A stretch of 13,879 bases of DNA from contig DASYDU010000075.1 in assembly GCA_036499445.1 (NCBI GenBank), positions 1-13,879 of the forward strand, given 5' to 3'. Below, one piece after another: positions 6,947 through 13,879 of the stretch. Position 1 is the stretch's first letter; each line of letters opens with the position of its first letter. Under the pieces are notes generated by a model. That model saw only the letters and a list, made by a program, of their open reading frames with translations. It was not told the DNA's origin and did no database searches. Source of the DNA: DASYDU01 sp036499445. GTDB lineage: Bacteria; Planctomycetota; Planctomycetia; Pirellulales; Lacipirellulaceae. A program made the translations under genes and the position numbers.

Positions 6947-9100
6947 CTATGTTGACCGTGCTATGTCCGCACTCAGCACTCGCCTCTGACTCGGCGGCAG
7001 CCACGGGCTGGCCAATTGCGTTGTGAACGCGATCACGCCCGCGACCATTATCCCCGCCGGTTGCGGGAACCACCAAAACAAGTGCACCAGCCACGCACAG
7101 AACACACTCGTCACCACCCGCCACAGACTCAACCGCGCGTCGCGGGCGTATTCCGCTTGTCTCCACCAGCGCACAAGCATGAACAAAAACGCAAAGTAGG
7201 CCGCGTAGGCCACAAGCGGCGGATTCACGCCGACCGCCTGCTGACTCCAACCCAGTATCTCGTGCGAGATGACGCCGGTGCTTTCAAAATCCTTCAATGC
7301 CGGTACCTGAACCAAAAGCGCCTCGCTCAGCCCCCATGCCGCAAGTCCCACCACGCCGCCCAACAACAGCAGAGTCACCCGCATCGGCACCTGGTCTTCG
7401 ACCTTGCCCTCGACAAACTTGCTCGGCACGAGGATCGCCCAACTGCCCAGTGTGCCCACGAGAGCCAGCCATAAATACAGCGCCAACCCGTCGGATGTCC
7501 CATGGATTCCCATCAATATCGGCGCGATGAGCGACGCCAGCGCCGCCACAATCGCCGCCATCAACATCGATCCCAGCAGCTCCGACCACTTAGTGCGAAG
7601 CGGCTTGGCAATCAACTCCTGGTTGACCCGATCGCGCCAATTGGGTCGCTGGCGCCGCTGCCGGACTGCTTGTGCATATCGATCCGCTGGCGAGGCGGCC
7701 GGCGCTTCGACCGGCGGGCGCCAGGCTGCCGTCATCGCTTCGCTCCGCGGCGAGGCCGGGGCGACAGCGGCCACGGCTCCGCCCGCTGCGTCGCGCAACT
7801 GGGCGGCGTGAAGACGTAGCCCGGGACGGACAAAGACGGCCCAAACGAAATAATAAATCCCGTAGCATGTGATGGCCGGGATGGCGAGTCCGGCCGCGGT
7901 GCCAAAGAAATGGATACAGACGTAGACGGCAGCGACGATGATCAGCACCCGCGCTAAGGGGTGCAAACCGTCCAGGTCGCGGCCGCGCCACCAAGTTCCC
8001 ACATCTCCAAACGCTTGGCGAACCGCCTTCCAGATCGGCTCCTCGATATCATGGATTGCGTTATTCTGGAATGCACCGGCGAAAGCTTGTTGACCGCCGG
8101 TACGAGGATCGCCTTTCAGTCGAACTCCGGGGTCCTTACGCGCGTCGACCCCTGGTGCAACCTTTGCCGTTTCGGCGGCCGATTGAGCCGCTGGTTGAGC
8201 CGCGGCGCCATAGGCCGCGTTGTTCGACGTTGCCGGGCCGCCACCGCTTCCATCGGCACTCGCGCCACCGGGGAGCGCCGAGAGCATCTCGCCAACGGTT
8301 TTGATCCTCACATCTGGGTCCTTCGCCAACGCCCGTTGCACAATGCTCCGGTAAGGCTCGTTCACGCGACTCAGGTCGGGCTCGGCAGTCAAGTGCTTCA
8401 TCAGCACTTCGCCAACGCTCTCGCCCTCGAACGGCACGTGGCCCGTCAGCATTTCAAACAGGATGATTCCCAGCGCATACGTGTCAATTTCGCGCCCGTA
8501 ACGGCCGTTGGCGATCTCCGGCGCCATATAGTGTACGGTGCCGACGCTCTCAGTCTGTCCACTCCGCCGGCTGCACGAGATGAACTTGGCCAGACCGTAG
8601 TCTCCGATCTTCACCGTCCCTTCGTCGATGAAGATGTTGCCCGGCTTCAGGTCGCGATGGACGATGCCATGATCGTGCAGATATCCCACCCCGGCACACA
8701 TGCCCCGCATCCACGCGATTGCTTGCTCGACGGGCATCCCTTTCGGATTGCGGTCGATCACGTCTTCCAGCGATTCGCCGGAGACGTATTCCATGATCAC
8801 CCATTGATCGCCGCCGTCGTCGCTGCGGATGTCGTACAGACTGATTAGATTGGGATGCTTCAGATTGAGACACTGTGTCACACCGCGGAGCTCGACCTCC
8901 AGGTTGCGGCGAATCAGCTTGAGCGCAACTTCTTTGCCGGCGTCGCTCGTGGCGAAATAGACCTCGCCAAAACCACCCCGACCGACGCCCCGTTTGATCG
9001 TGTAGCCTTCGAGCGGACGCGACCCGCTGGCATACGCGAATTTCATCGCCCCGCTACGCGGGCGATCCGCCTCTTCAAGTTGGGACGCTGGCAGATTCAT
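6947..9100 (-). CDS. Hanks-type Ser/Thr protein kinase with multi-span membrane C-terminus
   Basis: A 717-residue kinase of the PknB-like bacterial family. The kinase domain covers about residues 33-275. It has the glycine loop GRGGFGEV (40-47), the ATP-anchoring Lys61 in VALK, the catalytic HRDLKPGN (Asp150), the metal-binding loop as DYG (Asp167) rather than DFG, and MAPE (192-195) closing the activation segment, so it should be active. An Ala/Gly-rich linker (280-345) follows. Then come about eight hydrophobic segments: two near 384-422, after a second soluble linker three between 510 and 592, and three between 630 and 698. The layout places the kinase in the cytoplasm with a membrane part that could sense a signal. 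The ATG at 9100 was chosen; an ATG at 9145 would add 15 residues. It lies between the FHA gene and the unknown membrane protein. Confidence 0.93.
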   Translation of the reverse strand: MNLPASQLEEADRPRSGAMKFAYASGSRPLEGYTIKRGVGRGGFGEVYFATSDAGKEVALKLIRRNLEVELRGVTQCLNLKHPNLISLYDIRSDDGGDQWVIMEYVSGESLEDVIDRNPKGMPVEQAIAWMRGMCAGVGYLHDHGIVHRDLKPGNIFIDEGTVKIGDYGLAKFISCSRRSGQTESVGTVHYMAPEIANGRYGREIDTYALGIILFEMLTGHVPFEGESVGEVLMKHLTAEPDLSRVNEPYRSIVQRALAKDPDVRIKTVGEMLSALPGGASADGSGGGPATSNNAAYGAAAQPAAQSAAETAKVAPGVDARKDPGVRLKGDPRTGGQQAFAGAFQNNAIHDIEEPIWKAVRQAFGDVGTWWRGRDLDGLHPLARVLIIVAAVYVCIHFFGTAAGLAIPAITCYGIYYFVWAVFVRPGLRLHAAQLRDAAGGAVAAVAPASPRSEAMTAAWRPPVEAPAASPADRYAQAVRQRRQRPNWRDRVNQELIAKPLRTKWSELLGSMLMAAIVAALASLIAPILMGIHGTSDGLALYLWLALVGTLGSWAILVPSKFVEGKVEDQVPMRVTLLLLGGVVGLAAWGLSEALLVQVPALKDFESTGVISHEILGWSQQAVGVNPPLVAYAAYFAFLFMLVRWWRQAEYARDARLSLWRVVTSVFCAWLVHLFWWFPQPAGIMVAGVIAFTTQLASPWLPPSQRRVLSADIARST

Positions 9101-9140
9101 GGCAGAATTTCGTGCTCTTTCTAGCGTAGCTGTGCCGCTT

Positions 9141-9223
9141 ACCATCTGTCTAGCTGCCCAGAATTCCCCGGCCACGCATGAATGGCATGCACGGCCACGC
9201 CCCAAAAACCATCTGTCCCACTG
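9141..9223. repeat. Pair of imperfect 16-bp direct repeats upstream of the kinase gene
   Basis: The + strand carries ACCATCTGTC, three variable bases, then CTG at 9141-9156 and again at 9208-9223, 67 bases apart. Thirteen of 16 positions are identical. They lie in the 200-base non-coding gap between the FHA gene and the kinase start, so they could be operator sites. Chance is possible. Apart from these repeats and an isolated TTGACA-like hexamer at 9225-9230 (minus strand), I see nothing clear in this gap. Confidence 0.3.
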
Positions 9224-9300
9224 CTGTCAATTCGCTCGGTCGCCGGTTTTCTTGCTGGCCCACCGAAAACTAAATTCGCCTTTGCAACCACTGACTTTTC

Positions 9301-10755
9301 CTACCCCGCCGACTCCCACGTAAACGAAAAACTTTCGCCCTCCACGCGCTCTCCTGGCCGCACGTCGATCGCGCCGCTCCGCGGCTGGCCGTCCACTGCC
9401 AGCGCCGCGGTCGAGCGACATTGCAACTGGTCCCCTTGCCAGTAAAGCACCACGTCCTGCTGCCAGTCGCGGCACCGCACGTGGCAATGCTGGCTAGGGC
9501 CCATCACGCAGCTGTCGGCCATCAACAGCACCGCGTCGGCCGAGGGCTGCGTCTTGTGGTGGCTTGCGAAATCCAGTCGGGCCGTCGCGCTCAGTGCATG
9601 CGGTTTCGTGAATCGAATCCGCACCGCATCTCCCAGTTGAATCATCTGCCCGTCCGCGAGCACGACCGGCCCGTTCACGTCGCGGCCATCAACGCTGACC
9701 TTTTGAACAGGTTCCAAGACATAGGCGCCGGCTTCGCGCCGGATCACCGCATGTCGCCGCGACAGGTCGGCCAGAATCGGCACCGCGATCGATTGCCCCG
9801 AGGAAGGCTGCCCGAGCACGATCTCGTCGTCCAGGCATACCAGGAAGCCGCCCACCGCATCAACCCAGAGCAGACCATTTTGCGGATGTTCGTTGCCCAA
9901 CACGGCATCTTCCTCACCCGAGCGGGCCAATTCTCGAGTCGATCGGCCGGCGCCCACATTGGCCACGCGATCCAATTTCAGCGACACCGGACCGACTGGC
10001 CGCCTCCCGCCAGCCGCGTGCGTCACGTCCATGCCAACGGCCTTCCAGGCCTGCCGCCGCGCTTGACGAGCCGCCTCGTGTTGCGGGGCGATCGCGAGCA
10101 CGGCCTCGGCCGTGCTGAGCACGGCGCCCCAATCTTGCCGATTGAGGGCTGCGTGAAGCTCCGCCTCCCGCCGCTTGCCGTCCGATTCGCGACCCGCGAT
10201 TTGCTCCCTGCGAGTTTCGAGCTGCCGGGCAAGCTCCATTGTACCCTCTTCCGTCGGCCGTTTTCCGATTAAGTCGCCGGCCCGGGCTAGCGTCGCCGTG
10301 GCTTGGGCAAAGTGGCCATGGGCCGCCTCACGCTCCACGTCTTGCATCAGCTTTGCAATTTGCCGATAGAGCCGAGCCGTCTCCCCGAACATGCCGCGCC
10401 GTTGCAGCTGATCTAGCTCAGCCAAGGCGGCTTGCGTTTGGCCGGCGGCCAAGTTCCGCCGCGCCTCGCCCAGTGCCCGTTCCGCATATTTCTGGCGAAG
10501 CTGGCCGATCGCTTCCGCCTGGCCGCCGAGCAGGTCGGCCGTTGCCAAATCTCGCCAGGCTGCGGCCGATTCGCCGCGGGCAAGTTTCTCTTCCGCTCGT
10601 TTCACGATTTTGCCGGCCACTTGCTGTGCCAGCCGCTTGCCCGGCAGAAAATCTCGTAGCGACTCTTTTTCCAAAAGCGCGACGGCCTCGTCGTAGCGGC
10701 CGCTGTCGGCTGCCGCTTGCGCTTCTCGAACTTTCAGTCGCCAAGTGGGAAACAT
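9301..10755 (-). CDS. Helical-repeat protein with tandem FHA-type domains
   Basis: A 484-residue cytoplasmic protein with no signal peptide or membrane segment. Residues 1-240 are almost all helical, with TPR-like pairs (DSGRYDEAVALLEKESL, AAGQTQAALAELDQLQ, RQDWGAVLSTAEAVLAIAP) suited to protein binding. Residues about 308-383 form an FHA fold: EIVLGQ (311-316), LSRRHAVI (331-338) with the phosphothreonine-contact Ser332 and His335, and LADGQMIQLGDAVRIRF. The usual Arg of the GR motif is Gln316. Residues about 408-481 look like a second FHA-type sandwich that has lost these binding residues. The kinase lies next downstream on the same strand, so a role in reading or scaffolding kinase phosphorylation is likely but unproven. 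The ATG at 10755 was chosen; the earlier in-frame region is Arg-rich and overlaps a palindrome. Confidence 0.85.
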   Translation of the reverse strand: MFPTWRLKVREAQAAADSGRYDEAVALLEKESLRDFLPGKRLAQQVAGKIVKRAEEKLARGESAAAWRDLATADLLGGQAEAIGQLRQKYAERALGEARRNLAAGQTQAALAELDQLQRRGMFGETARLYRQIAKLMQDVEREAAHGHFAQATATLARAGDLIGKRPTEEGTMELARQLETRREQIAGRESDGKRREAELHAALNRQDWGAVLSTAEAVLAIAPQHEAARQARRQAWKAVGMDVTHAAGGRRPVGPVSLKLDRVANVGAGRSTRELARSGEEDAVLGNEHPQNGLLWVDAVGGFLVCLDDEIVLGQPSSGQSIAVPILADLSRRHAVIRREAGAYVLEPVQKVSVDGRDVNGPVVLADGQMIQLGDAVRIRFTKPHALSATARLDFASHHKTQPSADAVLLMADSCVMGPSQHCHVRCRDWQQDVVLYWQGDQLQCRSTAALAVDGQPRSGAIDVRPGERVEGESFSFTWESAG

Positions 10756-10799
10756 ATCGCCACCATAGAACCGCGATCGCCGGTTTTCGCCGCGCGGGA

Positions 10800-10823
10800 C
10801 ACGCCCACACCAGCGTGGGCGTG
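10800..10823. repeat. Perfect 9-bp palindrome with GTGGGCGTG arms
   Basis: CACGCCCAC (10800-10808) and GTGGGCGTG (10815-10823) are exact reverse complements around a 6-base loop. The hairpin lies in the 83-base gap between the coiled-coil gene stop (10839) and the FHA gene start (10755). The stem is strong, but no T-run follows on either strand, so a REP-like dispersed repeat or an mRNA-stabilising hairpin is more likely than an intrinsic terminator. Confidence 0.6.
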
Positions 10824-10838
10824 CCGCCATCCGCAGTC

Positions 10839-11714
10839 CTAGTCTTGCGACGGATAGCTCGCCGGCACTACCTTCGTGCCGTCTTGCTTCGCAACCTCTT
10901 GCTTAGCAAGCTGGCCGTGAGAATCGTCACTCTTGGCATCGTGCTTGCCATCCAGATTGAAGTATTCCGTCACCTGATCGGTGATGTCGGCCGGGGCTGA
11001 ATCTTGCAGCGGAATCTCGGCCTGTACGTTGACGTCGGCGTTGGCCAGCTTGGCCGCGACTTCGAGCTTCGTGCGGATGTCCGTGATCAGCTCCTTGGCG
11101 CGGGCCAATTGGCTGTCGTCGAAGATGTAATCGCTGGATGCTTGGGCGACCTCAACCAGCTTCCGCTTGGCTTCGAGGTTTTCGACATCGGTGTCGAGCT
11201 TTCGCCGAGCGTTGATCATGGCGGCCAGCTTTTCGTGGGCCGCGTCCAGGTTCTTCGCGCGCGCATCGCGCATCGCCTTCATCTGAGCCAGCGTGTCGTC
11301 CGAGACTTTGAACCGGCTGAAACGCCGGGCCAGGTCTTGCTTGACTTCGCTCACCGTGTAGGTCCGGCTCGCATATTGGTAAACGTTCTTGTTCTGTCCC
11401 AGGTCCGTTTGCAGCCGCAGGATGTCTGCTTTCTCCTTGCCGGTTTTTTCCTCCGAGGAGTCGATTTGCTTGTTCAATTGGTCGATCGCCACTTCCTCTT
11501 TGGCGATCACGTGCATCGAATTGCGGATCTCCGGATCCAAGGCCTGCACCATCTGGCGAGCCCGGTCGATCTGGAACTCAACCGGCACGTTGTCTGTTAC
11601 CCTGCTCGTGAACCGGTGGTACGTCGTGCTGATGTAGCTCGACGCATCTCGGCCGAACAAAAACACCGTGGCCAGGCCCAACCCAACCACTCCCATCAGG
11701 GCTTTCTTGATCAT
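10839..11714 (-). CDS. Single-span membrane-anchored coiled-coil protein of unknown function
   Basis: A 291-residue protein with one N-terminal hydrophobic segment (about 4-21) after a MIKK start, which is either an anchor or an uncleaved signal. Residues 45-230 are mostly long helices with coiled-coil character: FQIDRARQMVQALDPEIRNS, KEEVAIDQLNKQIDSSEEK, and the Lys/Glu/Ala-rich stretch at 143-225. A disordered polar tail follows from about 235. I associate this architecture with planctomycete proteins of unknown role; loose comparison with PspA-like or polar-scaffold proteins is possible but I see no defining motif. It has a strong Shine-Dalgarno site, rare in this window. It heads the run of same-strand genes leading into the FHA and kinase genes, so it may be an anchoring partner in that system. 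Confidence 0.78.
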   Translation of the reverse strand: MIKKALMGVVGLGLATVFLFGRDASSYISTTYHRFTSRVTDNVPVEFQIDRARQMVQALDPEIRNSMHVIAKEEVAIDQLNKQIDSSEEKTGKEKADILRLQTDLGQNKNVYQYASRTYTVSEVKQDLARRFSRFKVSDDTLAQMKAMRDARAKNLDAAHEKLAAMINARRKLDTDVENLEAKRKLVEVAQASSDYIFDDSQLARAKELITDIRTKLEVAAKLANADVNVQAEIPLQDSAPADITDQVTEYFNLDGKHDAKSDDSHGQLAKQEVAKQDGTKVVPASYPSQD

Positions 11715-11722
11715 GGCTTTCG

Positions 11723-11727
11723 CTCCT
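11723..11727 (-). promoter_or_regulatory. Shine-Dalgarno site AGGAG for the coiled-coil gene
   Basis: On the minus strand AGGAG lies eight bases before the ATG at 11714. It is the only textbook ribosome binding site I found before a gene in this window and fixes the start of the coiled-coil gene. The stop codon of a 72-codon ORF at 11728-11726 overlaps it. Confidence 0.75.
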
Positions 11728-11944
11728 ATGACTGTGGGGACCGCACGCCGGCCGCCTGGAACAGGTGACCGAAAAGTGCCGGCAGCTCTCCCCAGGGCTG
11801 CAAATTCCGCGAATTGGCGCGGGCCGAAAGGGCCAGACTCTGCCCATCCATGAGGGAATTCGCCACCAAATTGAGAATATTGGCCATCGCCAGAAAAAAT
11901 GCTGGCAAATGGTCGACGGCGGCTGAATACAGTCTCGCGGACAA
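11726..11944 (-). CDS. Possible small protein, 72 residues, unidentified
   Basis: This ORF fills the 239-base gap between the family 4 glycosyltransferase and the coiled-coil gene. It starts with TTG at 11944, just after an in-frame TAG. Its TAG stop (11728-11726) overlaps the AGGAG site of the next gene, an arrangement often seen with translational coupling. The peptide is plausible: a hydrophobic helix (HLPAFFLAMANILNLVANSL, about 12-31), then polar residues, then WGELPALFGHLFQAAG (51-66). Third-position GC is roughly two thirds, moderately like coding sequence. No ribosome binding site is obvious and I recognise no family. It could instead be spacer DNA that happens to be open. An internal ATG near residue 20 is an alternative start. 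Confidence 0.38.
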   Translation of the reverse strand: MSARLYSAAVDHLPAFFLAMANILNLVANSLMDGQSLALSARANSRNLQPWGELPALFGHLFQAAGVRSPQS

Positions 11945-11953
11945 CCAGTCCCG

Positions 11954-13144
11954 CTAGCTACCCAGCAATATCGCCTCGAAGCGATCGGTAATTCGCTCGA
12001 TATCGAAATTCGCCTCGGCGTACCGTCGGGCCGCCACTCCTTGGCTCTGGCGAAGTTGTGGTGATTCGGCCAACTTGCGGGCGGCCGCGCAGAATCCGGC
12101 CACATCGGTCGGCTCAACTACTTCGCCAGCTTCGCATTCGACCACAATCTTTGCCGCCAGATTCTCTTTCGGCACTGCCAAGAGCAGCGGCCGCCCGGCG
12201 CACAGGTAACTCAGCACCTTCGAGGGCACACTGAACACCCCGGCGTCCGCTTCCAAAATTGCAACCAAAACGTCGGCACTTCCCAGTACATCGGCCATCG
12301 CTTCAAACGGCTGAAACGGCAGGCATTTCAACGACTTCAGCTGCGTAGCGGCAGCCTGCTCCGCCAGCCACCGCACGCCCTCCCCTTCCGAAATCACAAT
12401 CAACTGTCCTAACGACCGCGTCTCGAGCAGCCGCGCCAATTCCAAAAGCAGCGCCGGATTGTGCTTCATCGCCAGCGTGCCGCTGTAGATGAATCGCAAG
12501 CCATCGTCCAATCCCAGCGCCCGCGACCAATCATTCTCTCGCGGTCGCGTGGGCAGAGCGTCGAGCGGCGCCCAATTGTGAATTACGTGCACTCGCGCCG
12601 GATCAATGCCCCACTCCGTAAGAACCCCACGAAAGTCGTTCGTGATGACTACAACCGCATCGCTCGTTCTGGCGGACCATCGGTCGAGCGCGATGAAATA
12701 CTTGCCCACCGCGTGCCCGACCACCGGTAGCTTCCGGCTCAAGAGCCGATACGCCGCCACGCCATAAATATCCTGAATCCACGACACGAGTCGCACGCCC
12801 TGCCGTCGGCAACCCCGGGCCAATCGGTACTGCGCGATTGACGGCGTGTTGGCCGAAATCACCACCTCCGGCCGAAATGAATCGCCGGCCGCCACCAGCA
12901 TGTCCGCATATTGCGATTCCAAGCGATATCGCCGCACGAAGTTCGTCTTGGGAATCTGCTCGGACAGCGAAATATCGCAAATGTCAAACGTCGGCGGGTC
13001 GTCTGCTCGTCGCGCGAGCTCGCCCCGAGGCGTGTGAGTCGATCCGCAGTACAGGTGGAGCACGTCATGCCCACGGGCCGCCAGCCGCCGGCTGAGTTGC
13101 ACCTGAAACGGATGGCCGGCGTAATCGTGGACGAGGATTCGCAT
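11954..13144 (-). CDS. Family 4 glycosyltransferase (GT-B fold, WcaI-like)
   Basis: A 396-residue retaining transferase that would add a sugar to a growing surface or exported polysaccharide at the cytoplasmic face of the membrane. The N-terminal Rossmann domain opens MRILVHDYAGHPFQVQLSRRL with the acceptor-side glycine turn; WIQDIYG (122-128) is typical of WcaI-type enzymes. The second domain begins at HNWAP (189-193) and FIYSGTLAMKHNP (218-230). The nucleotide-sugar site is in residues 298-320 (EADAGVFSVPSKVLSYL and on), where PSK replaces the more usual second Glu of the E-x7-E motif, as in WcaI relatives. The ATG at 13144 fits the fold; an earlier in-frame start would add 11 residues. The sulfotransferase gene ends 53 bases upstream on the same strand, so the two probably work on the same glycan. 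Confidence 0.9.
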   Translation of the reverse strand: MRILVHDYAGHPFQVQLSRRLAARGHDVLHLYCGSTHTPRGELARRADDPPTFDICDISLSEQIPKTNFVRRYRLESQYADMLVAAGDSFRPEVVISANTPSIAQYRLARGCRRQGVRLVSWIQDIYGVAAYRLLSRKLPVVGHAVGKYFIALDRWSARTSDAVVVITNDFRGVLTEWGIDPARVHVIHNWAPLDALPTRPRENDWSRALGLDDGLRFIYSGTLAMKHNPALLLELARLLETRSLGQLIVISEGEGVRWLAEQAAATQLKSLKCLPFQPFEAMADVLGSADVLVAILEADAGVFSVPSKVLSYLCAGRPLLLAVPKENLAAKIVVECEAGEVVEPTDVAGFCAAARKLAESPQLRQSQGVAARRYAEANFDIERITDRFEAILLGS

Positions 13145-13197
13145 GTGAGAGGATCGAGTAGCCAAGGCCGCGGCCAAATAGATTCAAAAGCGCGCAT

Positions 13198-13879
13198 TCA
13201 GGCCGACGAGGCCACCGGCGCCGTCGCCCAATCGTGATTGGGTTCGTAGCCCAGCTGAATCAACAGATCGCCCGCCACTTCGACCATTCTACGCCGATGC
13301 TCGGCCGTAAACTCCCGCTGCCAACCGGCCTTCTTGCCGCTGCGAAATGTGTGGGACTTGTGCGGGTCAAGATGCGCCTCCATTGCCTTGGCACACGTCG
13401 CGATGTCCAGCGAACCATTCGACTGCCGCGCGTAGAACGTTGCCATTTGCTGAATGATCGACGCTTGCTTCTCCGACCTTAAGTCCTCGAACCGAAGAGA
13501 CATGCAGTCGTCGCGAAGCAACCAACCGTCGTATCGGGCAAAGCGTGCCGCCACATTTGGATAATCAATGCCTGCCACCGGCGGCTTCAGACCGTTAATC
13601 GACAGCAAAATCGCCTCCTCGATGGAATCGAGCTTTCGGAAATATGGGGCAAGCCGATGCCAACGATTCATTTCGCGTAGGTAATGTGCCTCGGACACGA
13701 CGATGTCGCGTGGATCACGAAAGATAAAGAAATGCACGACGCGCTTTTCCGAAAGTTTGGCGGCATGCTCCTCGTCAAAGTACAAATGCCCGCGCACGAC
13801 CTCTCCCGGCACAATCCCGCCAATAAACGCCAAAACATTCTTATGGCTCCGCTCGCGAAATTGAAACGAGCTGATCATC
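13198..13879 (-). CDS. PAPS-dependent sulfotransferase, N-terminus outside window
   Basis: The last 226 or more residues of a sulfotransferase that would transfer sulfate from PAPS to a sugar hydroxyl or similar acceptor. The 3'-phosphate-binding motif FFIFRDPRDIVVSEAHY (about 50-66 of the visible part) is complete, with the RDPRD and Ser that contact PAPS. Near the C-terminus FRSGKKAGWQREF matches the cofactor-closing loop (Lys/Gly-x-Trp pattern). The 5' phosphosulfate-binding loop (normally PKSGTT) is not visible, so the gene continues beyond the right edge; the Met at 13878 is probably internal. It precedes the family 4 glycosyltransferase by 53 bases, which points to a sulfated glycan as product. 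Confidence 0.85.
   Translation of the reverse strand, partial: MISSFQFRERSHKNVLAFIGGIVPGEVVRGHLYFDEEHAAKLSEKRVVHFFIFRDPRDIVVSEAHYLREMNRWHRLAPYFRKLDSIEEAILLSINGLKPPVAGIDYPNVAARFARYDGWLLRDDCMSLRFEDLRSEKQASIIQQMATFYARQSNGSLDIATCAKAMEAHLDPHKSHTFRSGKKAGWQREFTAEHRRRMVEVAGDLLIQLGYEPNHDWATAPVASSA

Noticed and set aside
7961..8848. A 295-codon open frame on the + strand
   Set aside because: It is antisense to the kinase catalytic domain, whose motifs are unmistakable; the peptide has no recognisable fold.
9202..9230. A TTGACA -35 element (9230-9225, minus strand) as a kinase promoter
   Set aside because: The hexamer is perfect, but the sequence 17 bases downstream is TTTTGG, a poor -10, and nearby spacings are no better.
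9421..10272. A 283-codon open frame on the + strand
   Set aside because: It is antisense to the FHA protein gene and has an Arg/His/Pro-rich composition typical of shadow frames.
11004..11768. A 254-codon open frame on the + strand
   Set aside because: It is antisense to the coiled-coil gene; its apparent Leu/Val-rich pattern mirrors the Lys/Glu/Asp codons on the other strand.

Overview
The window looks like a chromosomal stretch of a planctomycete, probably near Pirellulales. This is inferred from gene content, not from a marker gene. The DNA is GC-rich and Shine-Dalgarno sites are mostly absent. It holds an ECF sigma factor, a Ser/Thr kinase with a multi-span membrane tail, an FHA protein, and a TM/coiled-coil protein of a kind I associate with this phylum. 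I see no rRNA, tRNA, CRISPR array, transposase or phage gene. Coding density is high and no gap between genes exceeds about 200 bases.

Left part (1-3965, + strand): the last 34 codons of an unidentified protein, then a putative promoter and hairpin. A soluble family 2 glycosyltransferase (polyprenol-phosphate-sugar synthase type) follows, then a 547-residue protein resembling the BshC cysteine-adding enzyme of bacillithiol synthesis. Last comes an intact rhomboid serine protease with a long helical C-terminal extension; it may be translated from a leaderless mRNA.

Middle (3978-11714, - strand, convergent with the rhomboid gene): a signalling block. In transcription order it contains a single-span coiled-coil protein, a helical-repeat protein with FHA-type domains, a Ser/Thr kinase with about eight membrane segments, and an unknown membrane protein with a long Ser/Thr/Ala-rich linker. 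It ends with an ECF sigma factor from its own extended -10 promoter, whose stop overlaps the start of a small zinc-finger protein that is probably its anti-sigma partner. A plausible reading is that the membrane proteins sense a signal, the kinase phosphorylates targets, the FHA protein reads or scaffolds the phosphorylation, and the sigma/anti-sigma pair changes transcription. The sequence gives gene identity and order only; the circuit is inference.

Right part (11726-13879, - strand): a doubtful 72-codon ORF whose stop touches the ribosome binding site of the coiled-coil gene, a family 4 glycosyltransferase, and a PAPS-dependent sulfotransferase cut by the window end. The last two suggest synthesis of a sulfated surface or exported glycan. 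Two GTGGGC-type palindromes lie in gaps of the signalling block and may belong to a dispersed repeat family.
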